NCBI RefSeq assembly: GCF_047511655.1
Contig: NC_133396.1
Coordinates: 129,713,490 to 129,777,489, forward strand
Direction of reading: 5' to 3'
Length of the DNA stretch: 64,000 nt
DNA from: Castor canadensis
Taxonomy: Eukaryota; Chordata; Mammalia; Rodentia; Castoridae
Part shown: positions 32,563-42,837 of the stretch, one piece after another
Layout: each line of letters starts with the position of its first letter
How positions within the stretch are numbered: the stretch's first letter is position 1
Notes under the pieces: generated by a model
Database searches by the model: none
Told to the model about the DNA's origin: nothing
What the model saw: the letters and a program-made list of their open reading frames with translations, nothing else
Position numbers and translations under genes: made by a program

Positions 32563-33013
32563 GCGCTCCTCCTCGGGTCTTCGATGTGACGTAGTGACGT
32601 CTTCGCTATCGAAACATTTAAAACGCACGCAGTCAGCTATCATAGTCCCTTCTCCAGATTTCAGGCTCCTCTCGTTGCTCCTACTGTGAGGTTATTTCCA
32701 GCTCTGGGATACAGAGCCGACCTCGGAACAGCGCGGCTGGTGCCAGGTCGCGCTGCGGGGATGGCGCCGCAGGGCATCTGGATAAGAGCGGCCGACAAGA
32801 AAGGCGCTCAGCGGAGCGCGCCGGCCGATTTGAATGCCTCGTGAGCGGAAGTGGGCGCAGAGCGCTGGCCAATAGATGCGTGCGCTCGTTCCCTGTGGGC
32901 CAATCACAACCCTCCAGGGGCAGGAGGCGGGGTCACGCCGCCCGCCCGCGCTCGCTAGACGCCGCTACCCGGTGGGTAAACGCGCTGTGCCGGGGTGTGG
33001 TGGGATCACGCAG
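32560..33013 (+). promoter_or_regulatory. UBE2T: UBE2T CpG-island promoter
   Basis: CpG density rises sharply from about 32.57 kb to about 33.35 kb. Two TGACGT half-sites (CRE/ATF type) lie at 32587-32592 and 32595-32600. Two CCAAT boxes on the plus strand lie at 32869-32873 and 32900-32904, 31 bp apart, close to the spacing typical of NF-Y pairs in cell-cycle promoters. A TTTGAA element, the CHR core, occurs at about 32829-32834. An ETS-like GCGGAAGTG sits at about 32845-32853. UBE2T is known to be expressed with the S/G2 programme, so this layout fits. TATA was not seen. Factor binding is inference. Confidence 0.7.
32940..33013 (+). other. UBE2T: probable noncoding exon 1 of UBE2T
   Basis: A good splice donor, CACGCAG|GTGAGGAG, occurs at 33013/33014 just downstream of the CCAAT boxes. 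UBE2T in other mammals has a noncoding first exon, so this is the natural candidate. The left end (transcription start) is a guess placed about 35-40 bp downstream of the second CCAAT box. Confidence 0.4.
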
Positions 33014-33362
33014 GTGAGGAGACGGGTTCTGCGGTCCCCACCGGAGAGAATGTCCCGGGAGAGGTCACTGTGGGTGTGGGGGGAGGGAGGGAGGCCTGTT
33101 TCTGCCGGACATGGCGCTTTCTCGGAGAAGCGGCTGGCGGACAGCATCTTCGCAAAGAGTGCGCTGTTTGCGCATTGGAGATCTGACGGTCTCCAACGTC
33201 CGTTCGTTAATAACTACATTTTCTGTAGGGCTGGACCCCTAGGGACCTGGCCCCGGGGGTCCGCGCTAACGGGACGCGGAGAGGGGCAGCCGGGAGGCGT
33301 CCAGGCGCGGGACGCGGAAGTCGGTGGGAGGCTGGAAACCCGGGACCCAAACTCTCGGGCTT

Positions 33363-33462
33363 GTTTTTGCGGGGTTTTGGGTTTTTTGGAGACAAGGTCT
33401 CACCATGTAGCCCAGGCTGGCCTGGAACACAACGATTCTCCTGCACCACCGTGCCCGGCCCC
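33363..33462 (-). repeat. B1-like SINE, reverse
   Basis: GGAGACAAGGTCTCACCATG and TAGCCCAGGCTGGCCTGGAA. It marks the right edge of the UBE2T CpG island. Confidence 0.8.
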
Positions 33463-33729
33463 TCGCAGCAACGGATGGCCTTTGAGCAAAGGGCTTGCTT
33501 TTACCGGTGTTTGCTGGTTGCTCCTGAGAGAAGGTGTCTCACTGTTTCTCTGCTCTGCTCCAGTCCCCTTGCCACGCCTTTCCACTGCGTCCTCATTTTA
33601 TCTAAAGGTGCGATTTACACTCCTGCGTGGTTGTTTTTGTAGTTAGTTCCCAGTGACTGAGAAAGTTGTAAACATAATGTATATCAAAGGTAATTCGTGA
33701 TGTGACTTGCTCTAAGACATGACGGTACC

Positions 33730-33945
33730 TGGGTGCCCTGGTGGCTCAAGCCTGTAATTCTAGCTACTTGGGGGACTGAGGTCTGGAGGATCCAGTTTTG
33801 AGGACAGCCGGGGCAAATAGTTCCTGAGACCCCCCATCTCCAAAATAACCAGGGCAAAATGGGCTGGAAGTGTGGCTCAAGTGGTAGAGCATCTACTTTG
33901 CAAGCATGGAACCCTGAGTTCAAGCCCCAGTCCCACCAAAAGAAA
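33730..33945 (+). repeat. dimeric SINE
   Basis: GGTGCCCTGGTGGCTCAAGC, linker CTCCAAAATAACCAGGGCAA, GGAAGTGTGGCTCAAGTGGT. Confidence 0.8.
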
Positions 33946-33987
33946 GAGCGTGTGAGAGAGCGAGGATCGTTTTAAAGGAGTAGCTAA

Positions 33988-34070
33988 AGGGGGCTGGGAG
34001 TGTAGCTCAACGGGGAGCAAGGGCTTAGTATGCCAGAGGCCCTGGATTCAGTCCCCAGCACACACATAGA
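33988..34070 (+). repeat. ID-like SINE
   Basis: GGGGCTGGGAGTGTAGCTCA to GATTCAGTCCCCAGCACACA. Confidence 0.75.
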
Positions 34071-34092
34071 AGTATGGCTAAGGAAATTTGGC

Positions 34093-34373
34093 TAGAAGGT
34101 AACACCCACACACAGGAAATCAATGTGAGTCAATGCCCTGTATAGCTATCCTTATCTCAACCAGCAAAACTCCTTGTTCCTTCCTATTATTGCTTATACT
34201 CTCTCTACAACAAAATTAGAGATAAGGGCAAAATAGTTTCTGCTGAGTATTGAGGGGGGGAGCGGGAGGGGGTGGAGTGGGTGGTAAGGGAGGGGGTGGG
34301 GGCAGGGGGGAGAAATGAACCAAGCCTTGTATGCACGTATGAATAATAAAAGAAAAATGAAAAAAAAAAAAAA
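34093..34373 (+). mobile_element. young 5'-truncated L1 (3' UTR only)
   Basis: This is 281 bp with the G-rich block at about 34252-34310 and poly(A). A perfect 13-bp target-site duplication AAGGAAATTTGGC is at 34080-34092 and 34374-34386. It lies in UBE2T intron 1. Confidence 0.92.
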
Positions 34374-34964
34374 AAGGAAATTTGGCAATACATAATGTAG
34401 AGAGTGATTAATATGAAAGAGTTTGTGTAATTGGTACTATTTAATATATAAATTTACCTATAGTATTGTTAATTCTACTTATGTATTTAAATATTTTTGT
34501 AAGAGTGCGCTAACAGTGAGACCACGATGGCTCTCCTCTTTAAAGAAAAGTGAGAGAACAAAAGGACTAAAATTAGTCTTTAGCAGGGTTCAAGAGAGTG
34601 TCTGGACCCAATCAATACACAAATTTAGTCTCCTTTGAACATATCCTTTTGGTTAAAATGTACACGTCAAAGTTGAGATTATCATAAATAATAATAAATA
34701 ATGACTGTCCAACATACTCTACAGTCTGCCCACCAGGCAATCCTCCATTATTATTAGAAAGTAGATATAACTCAGGGAAATGAAATTTTTACCACTTTTT
34801 TTTTTTTTTACAAGTTAATTAGCCTTCTGGCTAGTTGAAGTCTTTGTGAGTGAGCTGGCATGAATCAGTATATTGGCCCCACTGAATCTAGCTTCACTGC
34901 TGAGAACCAGATCTGAAACTGGTGACCATGCCACAATTGTGTGTGCAAGTGAGCCCTCGCTTTA

Positions 34965-36566
34965 TTTTTTTTTTTCATTTTTCTTTTATTATTCATATGT
35001 GCATACAAGGCTTGGTTCATTTCTCCCCCCTGCCCCCACCCCCTCCCTTACCACCCACTCCGTCCCCTCCCTACCCCCCAACCCCCTCAATACCCAGCAG
35101 AAACTATTTTGCCCTTATTTCTAATTTTGTTGTAGAGAGAGTATAAGCAATAATAGGAAGGAACAAGAGTTTTTGCTGGTTGAGATAAGGATAGCTATAC
35201 AGGGCATTGACTCACATTGATTTCCTGTGCGTGGGTGTTACCTTCTAGGTTAATTCTTTTTGATTTAACCTTTTCTCTAGTTCCTGGTCCCCTTTTCCTG
35301 TTGGCCTCAGTTGCTTTAAGGTATCTGCTTTAGTTTCTCTTCGTTAAGGGCAACAAATGCTAGCTAATTTTTTAGGTGTCTTACCTATCCTCACCCCTTC
35401 CTTGTGTGCTCTCGCTTTTATCATGTGCTCAAAGTCCAATCCCCTTGTTGTGTTTGCCCTTGATCTAATGTCCACATATGAGGGAAAACATACGATTTTT
35501 GGTCTTTTGGGCCAGGCTAACCTCACCCAGAATGATGTTCTCCAATTCCATCCATTTACCAGCGAATGATAACATTTTGTTCTTCATGGCTGCATAAAAT
35601 TCCATTGTGTGTAGATAGCACATTTTCTTAATCCATTCGTCAGTGGTGGGGCATCTTGGCTGTTTCCATAACTTGGCTATTGTGAATAGTGCCGCAATAA
35701 ACATGGGTGTGCAGGTGCCTCTGGAGTAACAGTCTTTTGGGTATATCCCCAAGAGTGGTATTGCTGGATCAAATGGTAGATCGATGTCCAGGTTTTTAAG
35801 TAGCCTCCAAATTTTTTTCCAGAGTGGTTGTACTAGTCTACATTCCCACCAACAGTGTAAGAGGGTTCCTTTTTCCCCGCATCCTCGCCAACACCTGTTG
35901 TTGGTGGTGTTGCTGATGATGGCTATTCTAACAGGAGTGAGGTGGAATCTTAGCGTGGTTTTAATTTGCATTTCCTTTATTGCTAGAGGTGGTGAGCATT
36001 TTTTCATGTGTTTTCTGGCCATTTGAATTTCTTCTTTTGAGAAAGTTCTGTTTAGTTCACTTGCCCATTTCTTTATTGGTTCATTAGTTTTGGGAGAATT
36101 TAGTTTTTAAGTTCCCTATATATTCTGGTTATCAGTCCTTTGTCTGATGTATAGTTGGCAAATATTTTCTCCCACTCTGTGGGTGTTCTCTTCAGTTTAG
36201 AGACCATTTCTTTTGATGAACACAAGCTTTTTAGTTTTATGAGGTCCCATTTATCTATGCTATCTCTTAGTTGCTGTGCTGCTGGGGTTTCGTTGAGAAA
36301 GTTCTTACCTATACCTACTAATTCCAGAGTATTTCCTACTCTTTCCTATATCAACTTTAGAGTTTGGGATCTGATATTAAGATCCTTGATCCATTTTGAG
36401 TTAATCTTGGTATAGGGTGATATACATGGATCTAGTTTCAGTTTTTTGCAGACTGCTAACCAGTTTTCCCAGCAGTTTTTGTTGAAGAGGCTGCTATTTC
36501 TCCATCGTATATTTTTAGCTCCTTTGTCAAAGACAAGTTGGTTATAGTTGTGTGGCTTCATATCTG
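34965..36566 (-). mobile_element. young 5'-truncated L1, minus strand (longest copy)
   Basis: This is 1.60 kb in UBE2T intron 1, opposite to the gene. It carries about 185 open residues of the ORF2 C-terminus (35465-36022, minus) and more ORF2 upstream in other frames, so the coding part is broken by small indels. A perfect 14-bp target-site duplication GAGCCCTCGCTTTA is at 34951-34964 and 36567-36580. Confidence 0.93.
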
Positions 36567-36593
36567 GAGCCCTCGCTTTAAAAGGTGACGTTT

Positions 36594-36692
36594 TCTTTTT
36601 TTGAGACAGGTCTTGCTATATAGCCCAGGCTGTCCTCTTAACCTCAAATCATCCTGCCCCACCTCCCAAATGCTGGGATTGCAGCAGATAGT
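36594..36692 (-). repeat. B1-like SINE, reverse
   Basis: TTTGAGACAGGTCTTGCTAT, TAGCCCAGGCTGTCCTCTTA, ATGCTGGGATTGCAG. Confidence 0.75.
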
Positions 36693-37365
36693 CTAATAAA
36701 TAAATAAAAGAAATTTCAAAAGCAAAAGTTTTATTAGATTCCTGCACATGCATTACTCTGCTCAGTTGGTGAGCAGATGCTCTCAGTCCCATGTTGTCCG
36801 CAGTTGCGTTTAAATCGTGTGATCTGCTAAGAGTTTCCTTACCTTTTGTTTTATGGGAATCTGCCTCCCAAAAAGCAAATAGTGCCCAGAAGCGATTTGT
36901 TGAAAGACAGCATGTCTTTACCAGAAGTCGGCTGACGTTAGGGGGAAAAGGATGCAAGATAATGAAGAAGAAATAACACTGAGTTTGGGGTGAGCATTAT
37001 TAATGTGTACAACAATAATTTTTGTGACTGTAATATAGTCACCTACTCCATGCATTGTCAAGTTCTGTGTTCTCAGACCCTCTGTTCGCACAATGCAGGT
37101 AAATTGGAGCTTCCTGTGCATTTGTGCTTTTGTTCTATGGCGGTCTCTTGGAACCATATACATATGGATACAGAGTCTTCTGTACATGTCAAATACGAAG
37201 TATTGGTATCTTTTGACAGGGTGATTGCTAGAGGGAGAGCTAGAGTTGAAAATGATGTTGAGTGCTTATGTGTTTTTTTTATTTTAGTTAAGAGACTTTG
37301 AGCATATTTGAATGTTAATGGCTAACAAGGAAAGATTGAAAGTACTAGAAAAAGATGAGCTAATT

Positions 37366-37500
37366 GGCTTTGTTTTTTTGTTTTTTTGTTTTTTTTTTTT
37401 TGGTTTTGGTTTTTCGGGACAGGATCTGGCTCAAACTTGAAATCCTCTCACTTGTTTCCTCAGTGCTGGGATTACAGGCATGTACCACTCCACCCAGCCC
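37366..37500 (-). repeat. B1-like SINE, reverse
   Basis: A T-rich lead, then GGGACAGGATCTGGCTCAAA and GTGCTGGGATTACAGGCATG. Confidence 0.75.
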
Positions 37501-38127
37501 CATATATGGGCTAATTGATAGGAGTTGGGTTCCCCAAAGAATTAAGATGTGGAATCCATACAACATGGAGAGGACTTCAGACATAAGTGTCTCAAACACT
37601 TTTTTTTTTTCAGCCAATACCCCACTGTTGGAATTATTTATTTTTCATTATTTATTCAAACTGTTACCAGCTTTGTTGAAGTATAATTGGCAAATAAAAA
37701 TTATACATAGACTTAAGATGAACAATATGCTTTACTATAGCTTATTTACCTTGTTCTTTTCCTTTGGGGATGTTTTGGTTACTCTTGGACCTTTGCTCTT
37801 GTGTATGAATTTTAGAATCAGTTCATAAAAGTGTGACTGTTTCTGTATCATTCTTGCTGTCATAAAGCATGTGTAGATTTCCTCACATAGCTGTTATTTC
37901 TCAAGGTCCTCAACTGTGCCAGGCAAGCTGGGGACATAATAATGAACAAAATCAAGCCCAGGTTCTGGCCTTGTGACTTTATATTTTATTGGTTAAAACA
38001 AACATTAATTTTAAGTCTGTACTTTTTTTTTACACTTTTTATTCTTATAAATTTATTTGCTTAAGTGGGTAAAAAAGTTTACAAGGAGCAAAGCAAGGTG
38101 GCTTAACTGAGGCCTCATCTCAATCTA

Positions 38128-38310
38128 TGTCTGGGCATAGTGACATATGTCTGTCATCCCAGCTACCCAGGGCAGCACAAATAAAGCCCAGGCATAAAGC
38201 TACCAATCCAAAGAAACAATGAAAAAAAAAAAGAGGGGTCTGGTGGTAGAGTGTCTGCCTAGCAAATATGAGGCTCTGAGTTCAACCCCCAGTACCATCA
38301 CAAAACAAAG
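38128..38310 (+). repeat. dimeric SINE
   Basis: TCTGGGCATAGTGACATATG, CATCCCAGCTACCCAGG, then GGTCTGGTGGTAGAGTGTCT to GAGTTCAACCCCCAGTACC. It lies about 180 bp upstream of the UBE2T start codon. Confidence 0.7.
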
Positions 38311-38490
38311 TTCACAAGGAGTATAGAGATTAATAAAAGGAACCTGTCATTCACTTAAATTGAAGCTGTGTGCTGAAAAGTCCAGTCACTGTTGCTGACT
38401 GTTTCACACTTGCTCCTTTTCTTCCCTGGTACAGCCCAACAGCCCTTGGTGTGGAGAGCTAAACTGTGTGGTTCCTTTTACTTAGGGATC

Positions 38491-38599
38491 ATGCAGAGAG
38501 CTTCACGTCTGAAGAGGGAACTGCACATGTTAGCCACAGAGCCACCCCCAGGCATCACATGCTGGCAGGAAAAGGACCAAATGGATGACCTCCGAGCTC
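38491..38599 (+). CDS. UBE2T: UBE2T coding exon 1 (start codon exon)
   Basis: UBE2T is the E2 ubiquitin-conjugating enzyme that, with the E3 FANCL, monoubiquitinates FANCD2 and FANCI in the Fanconi anaemia DNA crosslink repair pathway in the nucleus. This exon gives residues 1-36, from MQRASRLKREL to MDDLRA, plus the first base of codon 37. The donor is CTC|GTACGT. The ATG at 38491 is chosen because MQRASRLKREL is the family N-terminus and forms the E2 helix 1. Two acceptors could begin the exon: AG at 38433-38434 after a strong pyrimidine tract (CTCCTTTTCTTCCCTGGTACAG), or AG at 38484-38485, only 5 bases before the ATG. Together the six coding exons encode 205 residues. Confidence 0.96.
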
Positions 38600-38776
38600 G
38601 TACGTATCATGTCATGCCTGTGATGACAGTCGTAAACCTATTGAAGCTTGTGCTGAAATGCAAACATTTGTTTGTTCTTCAAGTACACAGTGTAAGGTCA
38701 GCATGCCTTATTATCTTTCTACCCTAATTTCTTTATGTTCATAAATTTCCTTGACATTTTCTACTTCTTTGACTTT

Positions 38777-38886
38777 GTTTTTTTATTTAGATAGGTCTCA
38801 ATGCACTGCTCAAACTGACCTTGAATTCACAATCCTACTTCAGTTTCCAGAGTGCCGGGATACAGGCATGAGCCCCTATGCCTGGC
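38777..38886 (-). repeat. B1-like SINE, reverse
   Basis: AGATAGGTCTCAATGCACTG, GAGTGCCGGGATACAGGCAT. Confidence 0.75.
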
Positions 38887-39300
38887 TGCTTTGACATTTT
38901 ATTATACTTTTTGCTGATTTATAATCAAGATTTGGACATCAGCTCTGAAGCAGTGTTTAGATCAAAGATGACCATCTCAAATAGAGATATATGAAACCAG
39001 GCAGGAAATTGTTTGCAATCCAAATAAAACAGATCTGTAGGTTGTATTTGGTCTGGTGGCCAGCATTTTTCAGCTTCTGTTTTAGATCTGTATGACCTTT
39101 GTTTGACACAATTTTAGGGGGTACATTAGCATCATGGCGCATTGTGTAAAGACTTGTTAAAGCCCTAAGAGAGAATTATTAGCCTAGACCTAGTTTCTCT
39201 ACTAGGACTGTAGACCTTATTAGATCTGTTTAGTATGATAATTCAAATCATTTGATTCCCTTTTAACTTTTTCCTTTTTTCTCTTCTCCTGTTATTTAAG

Positions 39301-39370
39301 AAATACTAGGTGGAGCCAATACACCTTATGAGAAAGGTGTTTTCAAGCTGGAAGTTATCATTCCTGAGAG
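39301..39370 (+). CDS. UBE2T: UBE2T coding exon 2
   Basis: The acceptor TTATTTAAG|AA completes codon 37 (CAA, Gln). The exon encodes residues 37-59 of the UBC fold, QILGGANTPYEKGVF onward through KLEVIIPE, plus two bases of Arg60. The donor is GAGAG|GTTAGT. The exon lies between long introns that hold SINEs and an old L1. Confidence 0.96.
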
Positions 39371-39457
39371 GTTAGTATGAATTGGATTCTCAGCCTATAA
39401 GGTAGAACAGTTATTGGAAAACAGAAAAATGTATAGATACAACATTAAATATAGGGG

Positions 39458-39590
39458 TTAAAGGACCTGGATTTTAATCCTAGTCTTAAGACTTAATGTG
39501 GCAAGTTATTTTATCTCTAGAGTTCACTTTCCTTCTCTAAAAGAATGGGCTAGATCATAAGCTGAGGTGTCACTCCCGCCTCTTTTTTTT
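39458..39590 (+). repeat. MIR SINE fragment
   Basis: GGACCTGGATTTTAATCCTA then GGCAAGTTATTTTATCTCTA. Confidence 0.6.
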
Positions 39591-39985
39591 AAATTGTGGT
39601 TAAGAAAATACCATATATTTGCCAGGTAGTTCCTGTAACCCCAACTACTTGGGAGACTGAGATCAGAAGAGTAGGAGGATCACAGTTCCAGGCCATCCCA
39701 GGCAAATAGTTCATGAGACCTCATCTCCAAAATAATCAGAGCAAAATGGACTGAAGTATGGCTCAAATCCCAGTCCTACCAAAAAAAGAAAAAAAACATA
39801 CTTTATATAACAAAACCATTTTAAGTGTATGTTTTACATTGTTGTGCATCCGTCACTACATCTGCAGAACTTTTTCATCTTCCCAAACTATAACTTTATA
39901 CCTATTAAACATCAACTCCATTTCCCCTTCCTCTCAGCCCCTAGAAACCATTCTACTTTCCATCTCAGTGTTAGGGCTCCTTAAT
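39585..39985 (-). mobile_element. old L1M copy split by a dimeric SINE
   Basis: AAATTGTGGTTAAGAAAATACC on the left and CATTTTAAGTGTATGTTTTAC, GTTGTGCATCCGTCACTACA on the right are the reverse of an L1M 3' end. The SINE lies between them at 39617-39793. Confidence 0.6.
39617..39793 (+). repeat. dimeric SINE, shortened tRNA half
   Basis: TTGCCAGGTAGTTCCTGTAA, CTCCAAAATAATCAGAGCAA, then a truncated TATGGCTCAAATCCCAGTCC. It is inserted in the old L1M. Confidence 0.75.
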
Positions 39986-40265
39986 TCAAGTCCCCTTTAA
40001 AGCGCTAATTGGGTAAGTGATAGTTATAGTTTTGTGCAGAATGGGGAAGTGTTGAAATGTAGACAACTATTTACCAGATCAGATTCTGGCCAAACTTGTC
40101 AAAATCCTGACGTTAATAATCACTGTTGAGCATCGGTTCTGAAAAAAACTGGGAATTTTTCAAAGCTTATGTGTTGTTATAGAAAGAGACATAATAACCA
40201 AATGCAGTGTATAAATCTTAATTACATCCTTTTTTGAAAATTCCAGCTATAAAAAAATTGAGGAG

Positions 40266-40355
40266 GGAGGCTGGTGGAACAGCTCAAGTGGTAGAGCACC
40301 TGCCTAGCAAGTGTGAGGCCTGCAGTTCAAACCCCAATGCCACAAAGAAAAAAGG
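40266..40355 (+). repeat. tRNA-derived SINE
   Basis: GAGGCTGGTGGAACAGCTCA, GCACCTGCCTAGCAAGTGTG, GTTCAAACCCCAATGCC. Confidence 0.85.
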
Positions 40356-40698
40356 GAGAGGGGATGACAATTAAGGAAATGTGAATAGTAAATGATATTG
40401 GGGAAATGTTTTCAATTTTTTCATAGATATAATGGTATTATACTTACATAGGACAATGTCTTAATTCTTAGGAGACATTTAGAAGTCTTTGAAAAATTTA
40501 GAAGTTAAAATGACTTGAATCCAGGCAAGGGGTATAAGAGTGTTTTCAATACTGTTTTTCAACTTTTTGATTGTTGGTTAATTTTTATAATATAAACTTG
40601 GGAAGAAAGAATGTTTGTCTTCCAAATGCTGTATTCCTGGTACATCCATTAGTGACTAGGAAACTATTTAAAATGTAGAATCGATCTTAAAATAGTAA

Positions 40699-40842
<144 letters not shown>

Positions 40843-40936
40843 TAAAGTGTTGAGCTTGGCATTCTGTTTTCTTCATCTATAAAACTTGAATTACAGTGTC
40901 ACCTTAATATATAAGCAACTACTTATCTGTATATAG

Positions 40937-41035
40937 GGTGCCTGGAGACCATCACTCAACATAGCTACTGTGTTGACCTCTATTCAGCTGCTCATGTCAG
41001 AGCCCAACCCTGATGACCCACTGATGGCTGACATT
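40937..41035 (+). CDS. UBE2T: UBE2T coding exon 4
   Basis: The acceptor is TGTATATAG|GGTGCC and the donor GACATT|GTAAGT. The exon is phase 0 at both ends, with 33 codons (residues 96-128). It runs from [20 protein letters not shown] to [10 protein letters not shown] and covers the conserved post-catalytic W-P region and helix 2 of the UBC fold. Confidence 0.97.
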
Positions 41036-41163
41036 GTAAGTATCCCCCTCTCCTCTGTAGCACACAGCCTACATTCTCTATACCTCTTAACACTGTGGCA
41101 GCTGGAGATTGTCATTGCAAATCACTGCTTCTTCATTAACTCTTCCCTTTGATTTCATCTCAG

Positions 41164-41247
41164 TCATCAGAATTTAAATATAATAAGCCAGTCTTCCTCA
41201 AGAATGCCAGGCAATGGACAGAGAAGCATGCAAGACAGAAACAGAGG
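41164..41247 (+). CDS. UBE2T: UBE2T coding exon 5
   Basis: The acceptor is TTCATCTCAG|TCATCA and the donor AGAGG|GTATGA. There are 28 codons (residues 129-156), from SSEFKYNKPVFL to KHARQKQR, which form the last helices of the E2 fold. The final residue is Arg, where the human protein as I recall it has Lys; this is conservative. Confidence 0.96.
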
Positions 41248-41446
41248 GTATGATATTTGCTCTTATTATTAGTTCATTAAGTACATATGTATAAATGATG
41301 CTTACTAAAGTTGCCAAATTTGTACTGTACTCCAGAATGACTAGTTGATCTTTTTCTCCTACTGTAACCAACTAATAATTATTCAGCTAAATAACCTCAT
41401 TAACTCAACCAACAGTAGATTTTTCCCAGCAGTTGTCATCTCTTGG

Positions 41447-41466
41447 TAACACTAGAGGGCAGGCAG
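41447..41466 (+). promoter_or_regulatory. CTCF-like motif
   Basis: TAACACTAGAGGGCAGGCAG in a UBE2T intron closely fits the CTCF core on the plus strand. Confidence 0.45.
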
Positions 41467-41861
41467 TATCTGGTTAATATTGTTCAGTATTCTTAAGCGT
41501 AGCGTAGCGGGGATAGAGGAGAAATAACTCAGATTCTTTCTTCTGGATTGTCTTTTTTCACACTGAGAAAGGACCATATTTGCAGGGACTAGTTGCAGAA
41601 ATAGAAGATACAAGTAGAGGGGGAAATTTTATATGTCTTATGGGACCATTCATAGAAGAAAGGAGAAGGAAAAACTTCCCAAGTTAAGTTGATAATTTTT
41701 TTATTTAACAAAATATAAATTGCATTCACTTCTTGCTGAGTTTCAACGTAGTTCAGTTCAAATTGAGTTTAGTTGCAGTTATGTATTGTGAAAAAAATTA
41801 AAACATACACAAAACTGAGAAAGATACTTTTAGAGGAAATGCCTCACACAAAATGTAGTAT

Positions 41862-41943
41862 ATGGCTGGAGGTATCACTCAAGTGATAGATCCTGGCAAG
41901 CTTAAAGCCCTGAGTTCAAACCCCAGTACCCAAAGAAAAAAAA
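41862..41943 (+). repeat. tRNA-derived SINE
   Basis: GGCTGGAGGTATCACTCAAG to GAGTTCAAACCCCAGTACCC. Confidence 0.75.
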
Positions 41944-42068
41944 TTGCAATATATAAATCTTATAATGAAGTATGTGAAAATAATATTAGAGTGCTTCATT
42001 TCCTACACACCCCACCCCCACAATTGGTATTTGTGTGAACTTTGTATTTCACTCTCTTTCCTTTTTAG

Positions 42069-42218
42069 GCTGATGAGGAGGAAGTACTTGACAATTTACC
42101 AGAGACCAGTGACTCCGAAGTACACAACTCAACGCAGAAAAGGAAGGCTAGGCCACTAGGAGGCGTAGAAAAGAAATTTCACTCTGATGTTCAGGGATTT
42201 TGTCCTGGTCCATCTTAG
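42069..42218 (+). CDS. UBE2T: UBE2T coding exon 6 (C-terminal tail, extended)
   Basis: The acceptor is CCTTTTTAG|GCTGAT. There are 49 codons plus stop (residues 157-205). The tail is the acidic then basic extension typical of UBE2T, ADEEEVLDNLPETSDS followed by STQKRKARPLGGVEKKFHSDV. In the human protein as I recall it, the chain ends at this DV (197 residues). Here the next codon is CAG at 42192-42194, and the frame runs on for QGFCPGPS to TAG at 42216-42218. This looks like a lost stop codon that adds 8 residues. The tail lies outside the UBC fold, so enzyme function is probably kept. Confidence 0.93.
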   Translation, partial: ADEEEVLDNLPETSDSEVHNSTQKRKARPLGGVEKKFHSDVQGFCPGPS

Positions 42219-42425
42219 TTAATGTATTTTTTGACAAGGTGGCCTCATTTACTTACCTTACTTGAATTTTTTTTTTGTTTTTTTGTATCCTACAAAAAAA
42301 CACTGTGTATTTATGTATTCTGCTCTTCAGTGATTCTCTAGTGTAGTTTGTTTTATTTATCTTGTATATATGTATTTTGAAATCTTTTTAACCTGGAAAA
42401 ATAAATAATTACTTAATGTTGAGTG
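42219..42425 (+). other. UBE2T: UBE2T 3' UTR with poly(A) signal
   Basis: This AT-rich tail follows the stop codon. A canonical AATAAA is at 42400-42405, followed by a GT-rich stretch (TGTTGAGTGTGTTT) suited to cleavage near 42420-42425. The whole 3' UTR would be only about 200 bases. Confidence 0.8.
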
Positions 42426-42486
42426 TGTTTATCCTAAATGTGTCTCTGGGAGTGAACTGGCTAGAGTCAGAATGTTAAAATATTTG

Positions 42487-42700
42487 ATCTGGGTGAAGTG
42501 CATGTCTGTTACCCAACACCCAGGAGACTAAGGCAAGAAGATCAAGAGTTTGGGGCCAGACTGAGCTATGTAGTAAGACATCTCTCAAAAGCACAATAAA
42601 ACCACGAGTGATAGTGCATACCTATAATTCCAGCTATGTAGGAGGCCAAGATAGGAATATAGTTCAAGGCCAGCCTGGGCAAAACGTTGGACTTTGGGAA
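42487..42700 (+). repeat. two B1-like units in tandem
   Basis: Unit 1 is about 42489-42595 and unit 2 about 42602-42695 (GTGCATACCTATAATTCCAG, GGCCAGCCTGGGCAAAACG). The layout matches a B1-B1 pair lacking the tRNA unit. Confidence 0.65.
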
Positions 42701-42837
42701 TAGTTGTAGGAAAAGAACACCTCCTGTAGAACAAAACCCCCTGCACATTAATCTATGACTTAGACTGGTCAGCTCTAAGCTAATTCCCACCTCTACTTCC
42801 AACATTCTAGTTCAAGCTGTCATCTCTCACCTGCCAC

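Noticed and set aside
32560-33013. A shared bidirectional promoter for PPP1R12B and UBE2T
   Set aside because: The two CpG islands are about 5.5 kb apart and separated by repeats, so they are divergent neighbours but not one bidirectional promoter.
32876-33646. 256-codon plus-strand open frame in the UBE2T CpG island
   Set aside because: It crosses the predicted exon 1 donor and ends inside a B1-like SINE. The length reflects a stop-poor GC-rich island.
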